NCBI GenBank assembly: GCA_965153455.1
Contig: OZ234496.1
Location: forward strand, 2,356,001-2,420,000
DNA: 64,000 nt
Direction of reading: 5' to 3'
From: Sphagnum compactum
Lineage: Eukaryota; Bryophyta; Sphagnopsida; Sphagnales
Shown: positions 1-11,700 of the stretch, in pieces
Position numbering within the stretch: the first letter of the stretch is position 1
How the letters are laid out: each line of letters begins with the position of its first letter
The notes under the pieces: model-generated
The model's database searches: none
Told to the model about the DNA's origin: nothing
The model's input: the letters and a program-made list of their open reading frames with translations, nothing else
Made by a program: the position numbers and the translations under genes

Positions 1-1085
1 CTCTCTCTCCCTCTTTGTTTTTGTTTTGTGTTTCTTGCTTTTCATTTTTTTGGGTTGTCTCAGAAGTGCAGGATCTTTTTTCTGTTTTGCAAAAATTCAG
101 GATCATGCAGGATTTGGGGTTGTAATTTTTGTTTGGTATTCTGTTAATGGAGATTGGGGTCAATGCTGCATGTTTTGTTTCTTCTGCAAAAGGGGATTCT
201 TGACAAATCGATAAAATCTTCTGTCTCATCAGTCCCCATAGATTGATTGATTCACTCCTAGTAGTTGTGAGCTTTTCTAGTAGACCAAAGATTTTTTTTT
301 CTTTGGGGGGCTTTTTTATGTGTTTTTTGGGAGATTTGGGGAAATGGGTCGTGTGTGTTTGCAGTGGATCCTGAAGGTATCTTCTTTGGGATTTTAAAGA
401 CTTGATTATGTGATGAGTATTTTGAGTCTGTGACATTTGTTCCTAAAATTGAAATTCTCATTGATTTCTGTGTTTTGTTTATTTGTATGTTTGTTTGTGT
501 GGAGAATTGTTCTCATTGATCTCTGTTTTTGTTTGTTTGTTTGTTTGTTTATTTTTGCGGAGAATCGTTCAAGAGTTTAGTGTTGTCAGTGGTTTTTTTT
601 AATCTACCTCCTTCTCGCCAAAAGTAGACTGCTTTCTGTTCTTGTCCTTTTTTTGTGGTTTTGTTGAAGGTTGCATTGTGGTGGGTTTTCTTTCTTTCTT
701 TCTTTTGGTTTTTCTCAAAGTGGGCTGTGGTTTTTCTTTCATGTTTTTTCAGAAGGTGCAAGAAGGATCTGGTTTCCACCCAGGTCTAGGGGATGATGTT
801 TGCAGAGGTGTGAAGGGGTTGTTTGTTGAAGAAGAGCTTTTCATCACAGACTCCTCTGAAAACAAAAAGTAAAGAGGACAGAGGAGAGGAGCATGGCAGA
901 CAGTAATGTTGAGAGGCTTTCACATTAGATGGGAATGATATGATGATGCAGCAGCAGCAGCAGTTATCTCAACAGTTTTCACACAAGGAAAAAAAAAACA
1001 GGGAAAAGTTTTGAGTGTTAGTTTTGGGTGGGTAGTTCCCCAGGGGTTGTGGTTTTGTGAGACTAAAAGTAAAGGAGAAGAAGAG
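1..1085 (+). other. ITPK1 5' leader, probably with one intron
   Basis: This T-rich stretch upstream of the ITPK1 start has no recognisable protein. A good donor (GAAG|GTATCT, intron from 377) and a good acceptor after a pyrimidine tract (TTTTTTCAG|AAGG, intron end 752) suggest a 376-bp leader intron. A short CAG run lies near 946-960, and several upstream ATGs are present, including one at 1011 in frame with the kinase. That one would add 25 residues unlike the family, so it is not taken as the start. The transcription start is probably near or before the left edge of the window. The intron is inferred from splice motifs only. Confidence 0.45.
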
Positions 1086-2090
1086 ATGTCAGGGGAGGTA
1101 GCATTATTTGAAGTTGGGTATGCATTGGCAGAGAAGAAAATACGGAGTTTTGTGCAACCATCTTTGATTGACCATGCCCGAAGCAAAGGAGTGAACTTGG
1201 TATGTGTAGATACTTGCAAGCCGTTGGAGGAACAAGGACCCTTTGATGCCATCATCCACAAGCTAGCAGGAGAGGAATGGAGCAAGCAGCTCGCAGATTA
1301 TGAAGTCAGACACCCGGGCGTTATCATTGTGGATGCCCCCGAAGCCATTGAGAAGCTTCACAACCGCATTTCCATGTTGCAAGCTGTAGCTCAGGTTCAG
1401 ATCTCCGAAGGTCGTGCAACTTGTGGCATCCCCAACCAATTGGTGGTTGAGAATGCAGAAATGTTGAGCAATGCCAAAGCCATTGCTTGCTTGACATTCC
1501 CTGTTATCGCCAAACCCTTGGTGGCAGATGGAAGTGCAAAATCTCATGCCATGTTTCTCATCTTCAACATCGAAGGGCTTGCAAAACTCAAGCCTCCAAT
1601 GGTGCTTCAAGAGTTTGTCAACCATGGAGGAGTGATCTTCAAAGTGTATGTGGCGGGTGAGTACATCAAATGTGTGAGGCGGATATCTCTTCCAGATGTA
1701 CATGAAGATCAGATCGAGAGTATGGAAGGACCCGTCTCCTTCTCACAAATCTCCAACATGGCTGCTGCTTCAGGTCAGTCTGGGGCTTTGGTTGATGAGA
1801 ATCTTTCAAAAGCCGAGCTCCCACCTGCAAGTTTCATTGCTGATATGGCAAATGGGTTGAGGGAGGCACTTGGATTGCGCCTCTTCAACTTTGATGTCAT
1901 CAGAGATACAAAAGTTGGAAACCATTATCTCATCATAGACATCAACTACTTCCCAGGTTATGCTAAAATGCCAGCATACGAGAATGTTCTCACTGATTTC
2001 TTCTTGGGTCTTGCTCGGGAGAAAGCTGGAGCCACTGCATCTGAGTCCTTGGCTGCCATTGCCAATCAGCTGTCAACCTCCCTAGAATAG
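1086..2090 (+). CDS. ITPK1: Inositol-tetrakisphosphate 1-kinase (ITPK1 type)
   Basis: This is a 334-residue ATP-grasp inositol phosphate kinase. Family members phosphorylate inositol tris- and tetrakisphosphates on the way to phytate, and plant ITPK1 also makes the pyrophosphate InsP7 used in phosphate signalling; action in the cytosol or nucleus is expected. The N-terminal domain spans about residues 8-95 (GYALAEKK, IIHKL, EAIEKLHNR). ATP-grasp signatures follow: FPVIAKPL at 138-145 with ADGSAKSH to 154, VLQEFVNHGGVIFKVYV at 173-189, RRISLPDV at 198-205, FNFDVIRD at 267-274 and LIIDINYFPGYAKMP at 282-296. These include the acidic and Asn residues expected to bind metal. Length fits the 320-350 usual for the plant group. 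The start is the ATG opening MSGEVALFEVGYAL, which aligns with known N-termini. The coding region has no intron. The C-terminal tail after about 313 is Ala/Ser-rich and variable. Its nearest coding neighbour, RPN1, is convergent. Confidence 0.95.
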   Translation: MSGEVALFEVGYALAEKKIRSFVQPSLIDHARSKGVNLVCVDTCKPLEEQGPFDAIIHKLAGEEWSKQLADYEVRHPGVIIVDAPEAIEKLHNRISMLQAVAQVQISEGRATCGIPNQLVVENAEMLSNAKAIACLTFPVIAKPLVADGSAKSHAMFLIFNIEGLAKLKPPMVLQEFVNHGGVIFKVYVAGEYIKCVRRISLPDVHEDQIESMEGPVSFSQISNMAAASGQSGALVDENLSKAELPPASFIADMANGLREALGLRLFNFDVIRDTKVGNHYLIIDINYFPGYAKMPAYENVLTDFFLGLAREKAGATASESLAAIANQLSTSLE

Positions 2091-2600
2091 GATGTTGACA
2101 AATCAAGAATATACTGTCAGCTTCAAATTGCAGGTCACACAATAGATTCAAACACAGGGAAAACACACAAAGAGAATTGTCCAAACAATCTGGCATTGCT
2201 GCTGGCAAGTACTTGCTACTGTTTCTTGTAAGGAGCTCAAGCTCAAGCTCAGCTGAACCCGACATTTTTTGTTGTCGGAAGGATTTGCATGTGTTGTTAC
2301 TACTTCATCCTTCTTGAACTGGTACCTTGATTGTTATGATGATGGGGAAGTAGTACGTACACTGGGATGGTTGATTTTGGAGGATTCAATGGCTCAGGAG
2401 GTTGCTAGTCTTTGCAACATTGCAATTCTCGAGGTTTGCCTTCAATGTGCAGTTCGACTTCAATTCTGTGTTTTTGAGCTGCCTATAATAATGTTCCTTG
2501 TTTTCAAAAGAAATACAATCTTCAGAGTTCTGTGTTTCATGTCAACTCAGCTACTTCATTGAATGTGCAATTTATCAGTACCCAAATTGTTTCTTGCGAC
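2091..2600 (+). other. ITPK1 3' untranslated and flanking region
   Basis: Sequence of unremarkable composition follows the TAG stop. There is no clear canonical polyadenylation hexamer close to the stop; AT-rich candidates occur around 2485-2520. Short open frames here lack domain similarity and are not called as genes. Confidence 0.4.
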
Positions 2601-2841
2601 ATTTGCTGATGATAGGCAAGTGTCCTAAGAAATCTTTTGTTAATTAAGAAATAGAAAGAAATGCAAAGCCCTTGTTCTGTGGAAACATATATGGTGCACT
2701 TGTTAAGGACATCATAGGGAAAGTACTCGTCATCCAAAGGATCAAATGCTACATAAAAAATCCTGATTCAACAAATTTGGCATTCAAAATGTTGAAGGAT
2801 TTGAACAAAAGCAACCGACAAACATTTGTCTCCATGCTTGG

Positions 2842-3210
2842 ATGTAATGGGTTTGAACTCCACATTCAATTTAATGGATTGAACTCAGTCTTCAATCTAA
2901 TGGGTTGAACTCTGCCTCAATCTAATGGATTGAACTCCACATTCAATCTAATGGCTTGAACTCTGTCTTCAATCTAATGGGTTGAACTCTGCCTTCAATC
3001 TAATGGATTGAACTCCGGCTTCAATCTAATGGCTTGAACTCTGTCTTCAATCTAATGGGTTGAACTCTGCCTTCAATCTAATGGATTGAACTCCACCTTC
3101 AATCTAATGGATTGACCTCCGCCTTCTTCAATCTCATGGATTGAACTCTGTCTTCAATCAATCTAATGGGTTGAACTCTGCCTTCAATCTAATGGGTTGA
3201 ACTCCATGTT
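2842..3210. repeat. 26-bp minisatellite with 78-bp higher-order pattern
   Basis: About 14 head-to-tail units of roughly 26 bp, each close to AATCTAATGGRTTGAACTC plus a variable tail. Three variants (GGCTTG, GGGTTG, GGATTG) recur in the same order in the middle of the array, giving a 78-bp higher-order period. The array lies between ITPK1 and the tRNA gene and encodes no evident protein. Confidence 0.9.
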
Positions 3211-3843
3211 AGATTTTTGAATGGCTTGTCAAATGAAATAGAGACAAAAAGTTGTACAGCAATAATCCCTTGAAATCATTGACTCAAAATTGTGTTGGGA
3301 GTAATGTTAGGCGATCACATAAAGCTCAGAGGAGCCCAGACATGCATCATGTCCTAGAGGGTTTAAAATTTGGAGCTATGGAATCAAGTTTTGCATTGGA
3401 AAAACAAAAAGGATTTAACTGACACAAAGTTTCTCTCTCTATCTCAGTTTTTTAAAGGTTTCTACACTTGTGAAAACTGCCATTGACAAAGCTAAAATCA
3501 CAAAGCTGCTGAACAAAAAAAAACAGATCCTAGCAGTTCTTCTTCCTTCCCAAATAACTTAAAAGACCCAAATTCAAGCTTCTGAAAAGAATCAAACAAA
3601 AAATCACATGACCGAACCCCACCGGCTTCTATGCCTAAAAATTAGCAAGAAAAACAAATCCCAGGAGTAATAATATGAAGTGTGGGCAATGAGCACAATT
3701 TTGCACATCTTTGGTTTTGAAGAAAATAAACTTATAATTTATTTTTAAAATAAAATAAAAATAAATCATCCTCTGCTGTGACTTCTCATCCACATTCAGA
3801 AACATGAACTCTCTGGAAAAATAACTGCAACAAAATTCTTATT

Positions 3844-3844
3844 G

Positions 3845-3881
<37 letters not shown>

Positions 3882-3903
3882 AATTATTAATTATTATTAA
3901 AAA
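3844..3903. repeat. (ATT)n microsatellite
   Basis: A run of ATT trinucleotides that degenerates into ATTAATT units. It is a simple-sequence repeat just upstream of the tRNA gene. Confidence 0.9.
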
Positions 3904-4027
3904 AATTAAAGAGCAGAAAAAGATTGGAGCCTCATACAGGGACCTTGGACACTTCTGTAGGGGAACTACACCTGAGGTTAAAAAAGAGGATATAATACCT
4001 AAAAGACCGGAAATGTGAGTCATGAGT

Positions 4028-4100
4028 GCTCTCGTGGCCTAATGGATAAGGCATCTGACTTCTAATCAGGGGATTGTGGGTTCGAGTCCCACCGAGAGTG
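4028..4100 (+). tRNA. tRNA-Arg (anticodon UCU)
   Basis: This 73-nt stretch folds as a complete cloverleaf. The acceptor GCTCTCG pairs with CGAGAGT (first pair G-T), with discriminator G at 4100. The D arm contains the A-box region TGGCCTAATGG. The anticodon stem is TCTGA with TCAGG, and the loop CTTCTAA places anticodon TCT at 4061-4063, reading AGA. The T arm is GTGGG-TTCGAGT-CCCAC and supplies a canonical B box. There is no intron. It should be transcribed by RNA polymerase III from its internal A and B boxes. A T-rich run at about 4113-4119 can act as terminator. Confidence 0.96.
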
Positions 4101-4285
4101 CGAGAAATAATACTTTTTTTAGGGTTTTTGTGGTCTTTTTTCATGCATTTTTTTGGGGTGCAGTAAGAAACCAAACCCATGGGTCTCCTCCCCCAAGTGT
4201 CTTGACCTGCCCATGTTGGTACCATGGTAAAAAAAATCCCATAATCCAATTAAATTATTTTCTAAATATTACAAATATTCCATGC

Positions 4286-4692
4286 TGAGGTTTAAATTAG
4301 GGTCTCTGAGTTCAAATCTAGCAATTTTTGGGATTAATATGGCCACTAAGAGGCTAACTAAATTAGGGTCTCTCTGAGTTCAAATCTAACATTTTTTGGT
4401 TTTCATATATATGGCTACTAAGAGGCTAAATTAGGGTCTCTTGAGTTCAAATCTAACATTTTTTGTACATGGCCACTAAAAGGCTAACTAAATTAGGATC
4501 TCTCGGAGTTCAAAATCTAACATTTTTTGAGCTTCATATTATATGGCCACTAAGAGGCTAAATTTGGGTCTTTTGAGTTCAAATCCAACATTTTTTGGGC
4601 TTCATATGAACACAAGGAGGCTAAGTTAGGTCTCAGTTTCAAATCTAAATTCCAATTTTTGGGCTTAATATGGGCCACTAAGAGGCCTGACT
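4286..4692. repeat. 63-69-bp tandem array carrying B-box-like motifs
   Basis: Six diverged head-to-tail units. Each holds AAATTAGGGTCTC, then GAGTTCAAATCTAAC, a T run, and ATGGCCACTAAGAGGCTAA. The TTCAAATC core recurs at about 4308, 4376, 4443, 4506, 4575 and 4634. It resembles the polymerase III B box (GGTTCRANTCC). The array starts less than 200 bp past the tRNA-Arg gene. It may be an amplified fragment of a tRNA-derived SINE, but no complete SINE head or tail is visible. Confidence 0.75.
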
Positions 4693-4969
4693 ACAAAAGA
4701 GGTCAAGGTAACCAACATGGGTGCCTGTTCACCCTGGGCCCCTTGACCTTGGGGTAAAGTTAACATTGACACTGGGTTGGAACACAAGTGTGTACCTTAG
4801 TGTTTTACAAAGGTGGATTTCATCCAATGTTCAAATCTAGGGTTGTGTCAGGCAACACTCAAGTTCCCATCTATTTTTTTAAAAAGGAATTTTTGGATAT
4901 GGCTATAGCATGGCAATCATTCATAGGAAGATGTAGACAAAGTGGTTATCATCCCTTTGGAAGGTTTAG

Positions 4970-5006
4970 CCAAATATGGCTATAAACACGCTATAGCCAT
5001 ATTTGG
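4970..5006. repeat. Perfect 15-bp inverted repeat
   Basis: CCAAATATGGCTATA (4970-4984) is followed after 7 bp (AACACGC) by its exact reverse complement (4992-5006). It could form a stable hairpin. No T run follows, so nothing marks it as a terminator. Confidence 0.9.
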
Positions 5007-5060
5007 ACAGGTAGCCCATGTCAAATGTGTCTATAGCTATATGGACAGGTACACACGCGT

Positions 5061-5222
5061 CAAACAACTCCTTGTTCACACTCACATTTGTCGTGGACCT
5101 GGCTGGACAGGTTCTCGTTAAAAAAAACTCCTTGTTCACACTCACATTTGTCGTGGACCTGGCTGGACAGGTACATGTCAAACAACTCCTTGTTCACACC
5201 CACATTTGACATGGACCTGGCT
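5061..5222. repeat. 60-bp tandem repeat, 3 copies
   Basis: Three adjacent copies, spaced 60 and 58 bp, share CTTGTTCACACTCACATTTG followed by TCGTGGACCTGGCTGGACAG. The first two are nearly identical, so the duplication looks recent. It is not coding in any convincing way. Confidence 0.9.
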
Positions 5223-5229
5223 GTCTGTT

Positions 5230-5535
5230 ATCTATGAAATTTGCAAAGAAATCTACACACTTTCAAAGTAACATGATCATGAGTGCAGTCATAACATTAT
5301 GAGAGTTGCTCACAAAGTGTCAGACCATCAGATTCATCATGAACAGGAGCAATGAGCTTTGCATGAATGAATACCCACTGACTCCATCAGCTCCTGACAG
5401 TGGGTGTAGAAAGCATAGAATAATCCACCCCAAATCTGGGGAATCCTTTATACCAAATCGGTGTCGCTGAGTTTCTGTTGCATTCCTGGAAGCGACAGCA
5501 AGACTCAGTCAGGATGTTGGCTAGCGCTCCAGTGA
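5230..5535. repeat. Interspersed repeat family R, copy 1
   Basis: This copy aligns over about 300 bp with copies at 14065-14480 and 27118-27460. Shared blocks in order include GAGTGCAGTCATAAC, CTCACAAAGTG, CAGACCATC, CATCAGCTCC, CAGTGGGTGTAGA and TGAGTTTCTGTTGC. The segment 5374-5404 forms a hairpin with stem CCCACTG/CAGTGGG. It lies just past the RPN1 stop, so it may fall within the RPN1 3' untranslated region. No terminal repeats or target duplications were recognised, and its nature is unknown. Confidence 0.75.
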
Positions 5536-5735
5536 TATACATATGGTGGACCCAATGTATAGCAAGCATGAAAGTACAGAAGCAGCACAACTTCACACAA
5601 CCTAAACAAGGCAAATGCACTTGTATCAGTGCAAAGGGAATTTTACAGGAAAGTTGGGGAAGGTCAATGCTGCACTTTGGAGTGATCAAAGATTATTGGT
5701 ACCAAACAAAATTGGGAATCCCACATATCATCTAC

Positions 5736-8700
5736 TCAGCTACTCAAGTGGTCTTGCTGGTAGTCTGGATTAAGCTTTAGAATCACAAAGCCTTCAAGCA
5801 CGGACGATAATGGGATGTACCTGTCAGCAACACAAAAATATAACATGATTTCTGCTACTGACAACAGGAGGGCCAGGAAAAACTCAAAAGAAGGTATAAT
5901 TTCCTCAGGTTTACACAAAGTATTGCTCATCAAATAATTATGCTGCAAAATCTGCATCCAAAGGGAACTTACTTTTCTGTAGCAAGCTCAGCTCGATCAC
6001 CAGTAGCCAGGAGAACTGGTGTGGTGTGGGTCTGAAAGCCTGTGATTGTCTTGGGGCGACCAGCCTGGCCAACTACATCCACCGCTTGTCCAACCCTCAC
6101 AGGTACTGAAAGAGGCTTCAAATTTTCATCTAAAGTGATCAGCATACGTGGCTGCCATCACAACCAAGTGTTAATATTCAGCAGGAAATGACAGGAATTT
6201 GAAGCAAGAGACAAGCCACAAGAATTGGCCACAGGGCCTGGCCCCATATCTGAAACCCATATCTGTGCCCAAGTATAGAAAGAGTGAGTTATATTGAATG
6301 CAAACAGATCACATAGAGATTAAAAGAGAAGTATACAAAAGACAAATAATGATCAATGATAGGTGTGTGGTTTCAAATTCCATTGATTAGGATTAGGCAC
6401 ACCCCTCCCTCGAGTTTCTGAAAATTACAGGACATGTCAGGCCCAAGCATCTCCTCTAGAGGTTTAAGGGAGGCATAGGAATACCTGCATAGCCAGGACA
6501 AGGAAATAGAGTACGTAGTGGTATTTGCCAAGAATGATAGATTTCATGTCTAAACTCCCATGCAAAAATGAAATTAGTCCTGCCAGTGCCACACTGCACC
6601 CCACACTTTGTGTTACATCCTCCACCGAGAAAGAAGTCACCTATGTGAAAGTTAAAAGCAAGAGGCTTGTGATAAAAGAGCTTCCTTAACACCTGCAATC
6701 CCGTTTTCAATTGTAGTCAAACACAATATGGAGTGGTCTGGACATACTTGGACAGCATGAAGCGGTCTGAATGGTAGGGATTGAGTGTCAACAACCCCTT
6801 CCCCATGTGCACAAGACCCTGTGCAATTCTTACCTGCAATGATATAGAAGAGTTTAGATAAGGGACAGAAAAACTGTGTATGCAAACAAGAAAACCATTT
6901 GAAAATTAAAAATAAGAAAAGCAAGAAAACAAAGGACAAGAGCAGTACACAGAAGAGAAGACTAGGGTCTTTGTAGTAATAGCTAGACAGATTGCGAAGC
7001 ATGCCAGCAATACGGGCATTGTTAGTCCCAGCTCCAATTATGCCCAATGATACAGTAGCTGCCTGCACCGAGCAAATTGAAATGTGAGTGGGAGTTATGG
7101 ACATGCTGAGGACCCACAATCCAGTATCAAACATAGAGTAAAATTCCTGTGAACTTGTGCAACCTAAAAATGTGTCACCTGAACGGCAAACAAAAGACGT
7201 GAGCCTCTGGCAATGGTGATGAGATGAGAAAAATTAAGAATATGAGGAGAAAATGCATTAACAATGAGAAACTGAACAGAGCAGCACACTTCAAGGGTGA
7301 AAGATTGAAGCTGTGTGAGCATACCATGGCAACCTCAGAGTCAGTGTCATGGCTAAGTCGGCTTAGTGTATCCATCACACTTATCTGCATTGCACCATTC
7401 ACCAAACCACTGAATCACGACCAGAGAATCACCCTGATGACATGAGCATGCAAGATAGTCCTCTCCACTATGTACATTTGTATGCTTAAAATTCCTCAAC
7501 TTGGGGAGGCAGAAGGACGACCACTTCAACAAAGCTTGCCCACTTCAAGACCCATAAGCTACAGGGTCACATTGAGAAGCTTTACCTTGGGATTGGAAAC
7601 TGAAAGAATGCCTAATGCAAGGGGCACTGCTCGGCGAATATTCTGTTCACCATACTGTAAAAGATGCTCCAAGGACCGTATTGCCATATCTAGGCCAAGT
7701 TCTTCAGCCATAGCTACCAGTGCTATGCCCAATACTGCAGGTGCCTGATGGCTATCTCCTTTCTCCAAATGGTCTCCACACAAGCTTAGGAATGCTTGCA
7801 CCTATTACAACACACAAAATTTTAGGAAACTATAGGCTATCTCCATAAATGGCAACAGTGAAAGGGTAATGGTTACTTTGCATCATCTGTCTCAGGCCAG
7901 CCAAATGTTGATACATTGCAGAAACACCTCATCTTCACATAAAAAGCCTCTAGAGTGTGTCCTCAGCTAGGACTTCACTGTATAAAGCCAGTAAGCATGT
8001 CTTCCGTTACACCTATTGTGCAATTGTTCTCACAGACTTGAGTCCAGCATAGTCAGTTTTGGATCTGAATATTCAACAGGAAATGTTCAGCTCCTTTTCT
8101 GCATTATACTCCAGGTCTCGTGCCTCACACCCTCTTCAAGACTGCATTGAGGCATCACTGCACATGTGCAATTGCATGGCACAGAAAAAGAACCCAGATA
8201 AAGTGTATTCTGGCCAATATCATAAAATGGTGTTGCCTCCCTGAGAACATAGTAACCCCATTGCCCAGCAAGACAGAAGCACGAAAATAAGTACCTTGAG
8301 AACATTTCCTGTGCCTGCATAGGCACATGAGTCCAGTGTGACCTGGCAAAACTTGGAGATCTTTTCATGCAATGTCTTAGCCACCTCCATGGTTGCATCC
8401 ACTGCATCCTGCAGCCCTTTTCAAAACAGTTTATCAGTTCCAGTCTTCACTCTACAATCTTATTCATGTTTGACTGCAATGAAGCTACAATCAGGTACCA
8501 ATCTCTAGGAAATCATATAGCTTGACAATTATACAATGGTCACAAGTTTTGGCAATGAGCTCTCTTACAAAACCTTGCCAAATAAAAGCATAAAAGCATG
8601 CCACCACAACGGAACAGAAGAATTGACACACATCACCTGCTTGCCAAGGTAGAGAAGACCAAGGCCAAGGCAAAGGAAGTGGGCCAGGGGCTCTCCAAGC

Positions 8701-11700
8701 TCAGCCTCACTACGATCCATCAAGGCAAGAATGATCGATTGTGCCACATCTTCATTACAAGAGCCCACATAGACAAGACCAAGTGACAAAGCAGCAAAGC
8801 CTGCCACTTCAATCCCCACTTTGAAGTCGTGCACTATTGGAGTCAGCAGCTCCAACACCTGCACTCAACTCAACAGTCACTCTTAATTCACTTAGTAAAA
8901 ATCACAGTTGAACCTGTGTCAAGCCCCTGCAAACAATGACTGTTAAATACACCGCACCACAAAGTCTTCAAGTAGAAGATTGCATCACAGGACTCCTGAC
9001 AAATCCCAACAGGCAAACAAGAGGATAAAATTCAGTGTCAATCGCATGACAGACCTCCTGAAATCAAAGTTGAAGGGTTCTGCTTACATGGTACCCCAAG
9101 CTACCACTTAATGATTGCCCAAACACTCTCACACAAGCCCACCAGTTACACACCACATTCTGTTTCTTCACATCAGTAAACTTAGTAAAGATCTCAAAAT
9201 ATTCCCTTGCACCCCACTGAGAGTATGGATATTAGATCTGACCTCCTCTCTTTGAGAACCAGCATATGCCAATCCCAGACCCATGATTGCACCAATTCGA
9301 GTTGTTGGGTCCTCCTTGTTGACAGACTCAGACAACAGTGCATATGCCTGTGTGCCAATAAGGAGGCTCAGGCTTTCAAGTGCACAAAAGAGAGCATTTC
9401 CAACAGTTTTGAAGTACATGCCAGATTCAGGTAGCCAAGTATATACATAATTATCTGTTGGCTTCTCAAATGGAATTTAAGGTGGAGCCTCTGAGAAAAG
9501 AAACAAACAAAAGGGAGCAAGAATCAAATGCTGTAGTATTTAGCAGGATAATAGCAAGTGCACACCGGGTCACACTCATTATGAACCCCACAATTAACAA
9601 TGCCAACAGCAAGGAGAGCCCCCGCAATCACATGGTTGTCATTGCTGTACAGATACTTGTCAACCAGTGGCAGACCGCCATCAACATCCCATAATGCAAT
9701 TAGCCCCTGAACAAAAGAAAGTCAGCCACCAATTGGATCAATCACAAGTGCCAGAAAACCAAAATCTGATGCAACCAGATTCCAGCAACTACAAGTGATG
9801 GCAAATGACACATGACAGACTACTTAAACCAACGACTGACAACTTTTCATGCAGCATTTTCCATGGGTCCTTGTAGCATCACAAAAGCTAAGGTACCAGA
9901 AACTTACCAAGCTAGCTGCAGCACTTGCCTTCCCATGCTCCTTGTTCTTGAAGAGCCAGCTGCCAGAGCTGCTGCCCGTCAATGACTCTGTTGATGGAAC
10001 AGTCATCAACTTGTCCTGCAATAGTGCAGTGAACTGTTAAACCATACCCATGTGAACAACCTAGAAATTATAGGCAGAGTGAATGGAGACTAGGGGACAA
10101 CATAATACATGAGAGAAGCTTTCACCAACTGTGCAATGAGACATGGCTAGAGTAACTAACATAAAGCTATACTGAATTACTACTTTGAGACTGGTTGGTC
10201 AAACTACATTCCAAAATTGGTGATCATCCAGATGCGAAAGGAAGAACAAACTGAAAGAAGAAGAGTGACAACCCAAAATATCTCATCCATGTGATTAAAC
10301 TAGATAAATCTTTGCAGGCATAGTACTAGCAGGACTTGTGCATAATTGCATCTATTCATGATGACATATAAGCCAGGTAAAAGAAGTATAAGTGGATTAC
10401 AATCACACAGTCAGTGTTCCAGTCATAATGACATACTAAGCAGACCAAGAACGTTCATGAAGGGAGAACCACATAGAGATTTGAGAGAACGCCTCAACCA
10501 TCTAGCTAACCAATACCAACAAGACCAAGAACACAGCAAAGAGACAAGTGTGTTACTTGTCCAAAGCCTGCATTGACAAATGCATTGACAAAAGTTGCAG
10601 CCAGATTCTGCCTGGCAGAGTCTACACTTGCACCTGCACTTGCACGTCCATCTATCAGGTGTGCCTGCAAACAAAAGAATACAAACACAAGCAATCATGG
10701 AGTACAGTCAACCCAAATGGCTTGCAAGAAGAAAGAGCATTATCAAAGTCAACTTTTATAATGTGCTTCACAATGGGAACGGACAGATATGTGAGACCCT
10801 TTAGAACAAAACCATGTGCCCAGATGCTCATTGCAACTGGAGATTCAACTGACCGACAGAAGACTTTCTAGGAATTATACTGAGTGAGATTGGATTTGAG
10901 TCAACATACCTTGTAGATATCATCTGGTGTTTTGGGTTCCATCACATCAAGGTCACGAGCAAGTGTAAGGTAGCCCTCACTGAGCTTGCTATTGCTAATC
11001 AGCTCCTGAAGAATATCTCGTTGCTCATTACTATCTGCCAGTTCCTCATCAAGATCCAATGATATTCCCTGCACAAATACACTCAATCCTGTCAGTTCAA
11101 TTTCTCACAAGACCTAGTTTTGAGTCTCACCAAACTGCACCATGGTCTTAAGTCAAACATGGAACTCATTGCACATTACCTCCATAGACAAAATTGCTAG
11201 CTACTGCTGCTTCCTCAGGTAACATGCTTCTTACATTAACCACAAAACTTTGTCACTTTCATGGTTGGATTACAAGGTAAGAGTTGTGGACACAACTTTA
11301 CCTGTCGGGCTAAAATGTAGCACAACTGCTGCTTCTCTGACAAATCTTTACATGCTGCAAAGATTGATTTCACATACTGCATGCACAAGCATCATATGTT
11401 AGCAATACCACACTATGTTGGCAAATTGATCTGCAAGCTGGCTACTGAGTGCTCTAAAATATAGAGGGGAACATCAAGCAATACCCACAGGCTCAGATAA
11501 CACACAGTGTCTGTTGACAAGGGGTATAGTGCTGAACTAGGGTGTCTTTTGACAGGGGGCTACAGTACGAACAAATCCTGCCATGACAGCAATCCACAAA
11601 GTAAACAGTGTTGACCAAAGTGAGAAATGGACATTTTGCGCAAATCAATTTCCATGCCCAAAAGCTGGTCTTAGGATCCTTTAGTCCTTTGAGATAGATG

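Noticed and set aside
1011-1085. In-frame upstream ATG extending ITPK1 by 25 residues
   Set aside because: The extension is unlike any family N-terminus, while MSGEVALFEVGYAL at 1086 aligns with known starts.
3932-4249. 105-codon minus-strand frame containing GGTRTHNPLIRSQMPYPL
   Set aside because: That peptide is the antisense translation of the tRNA-Arg gene, a well-known artefact; there is no other similarity.
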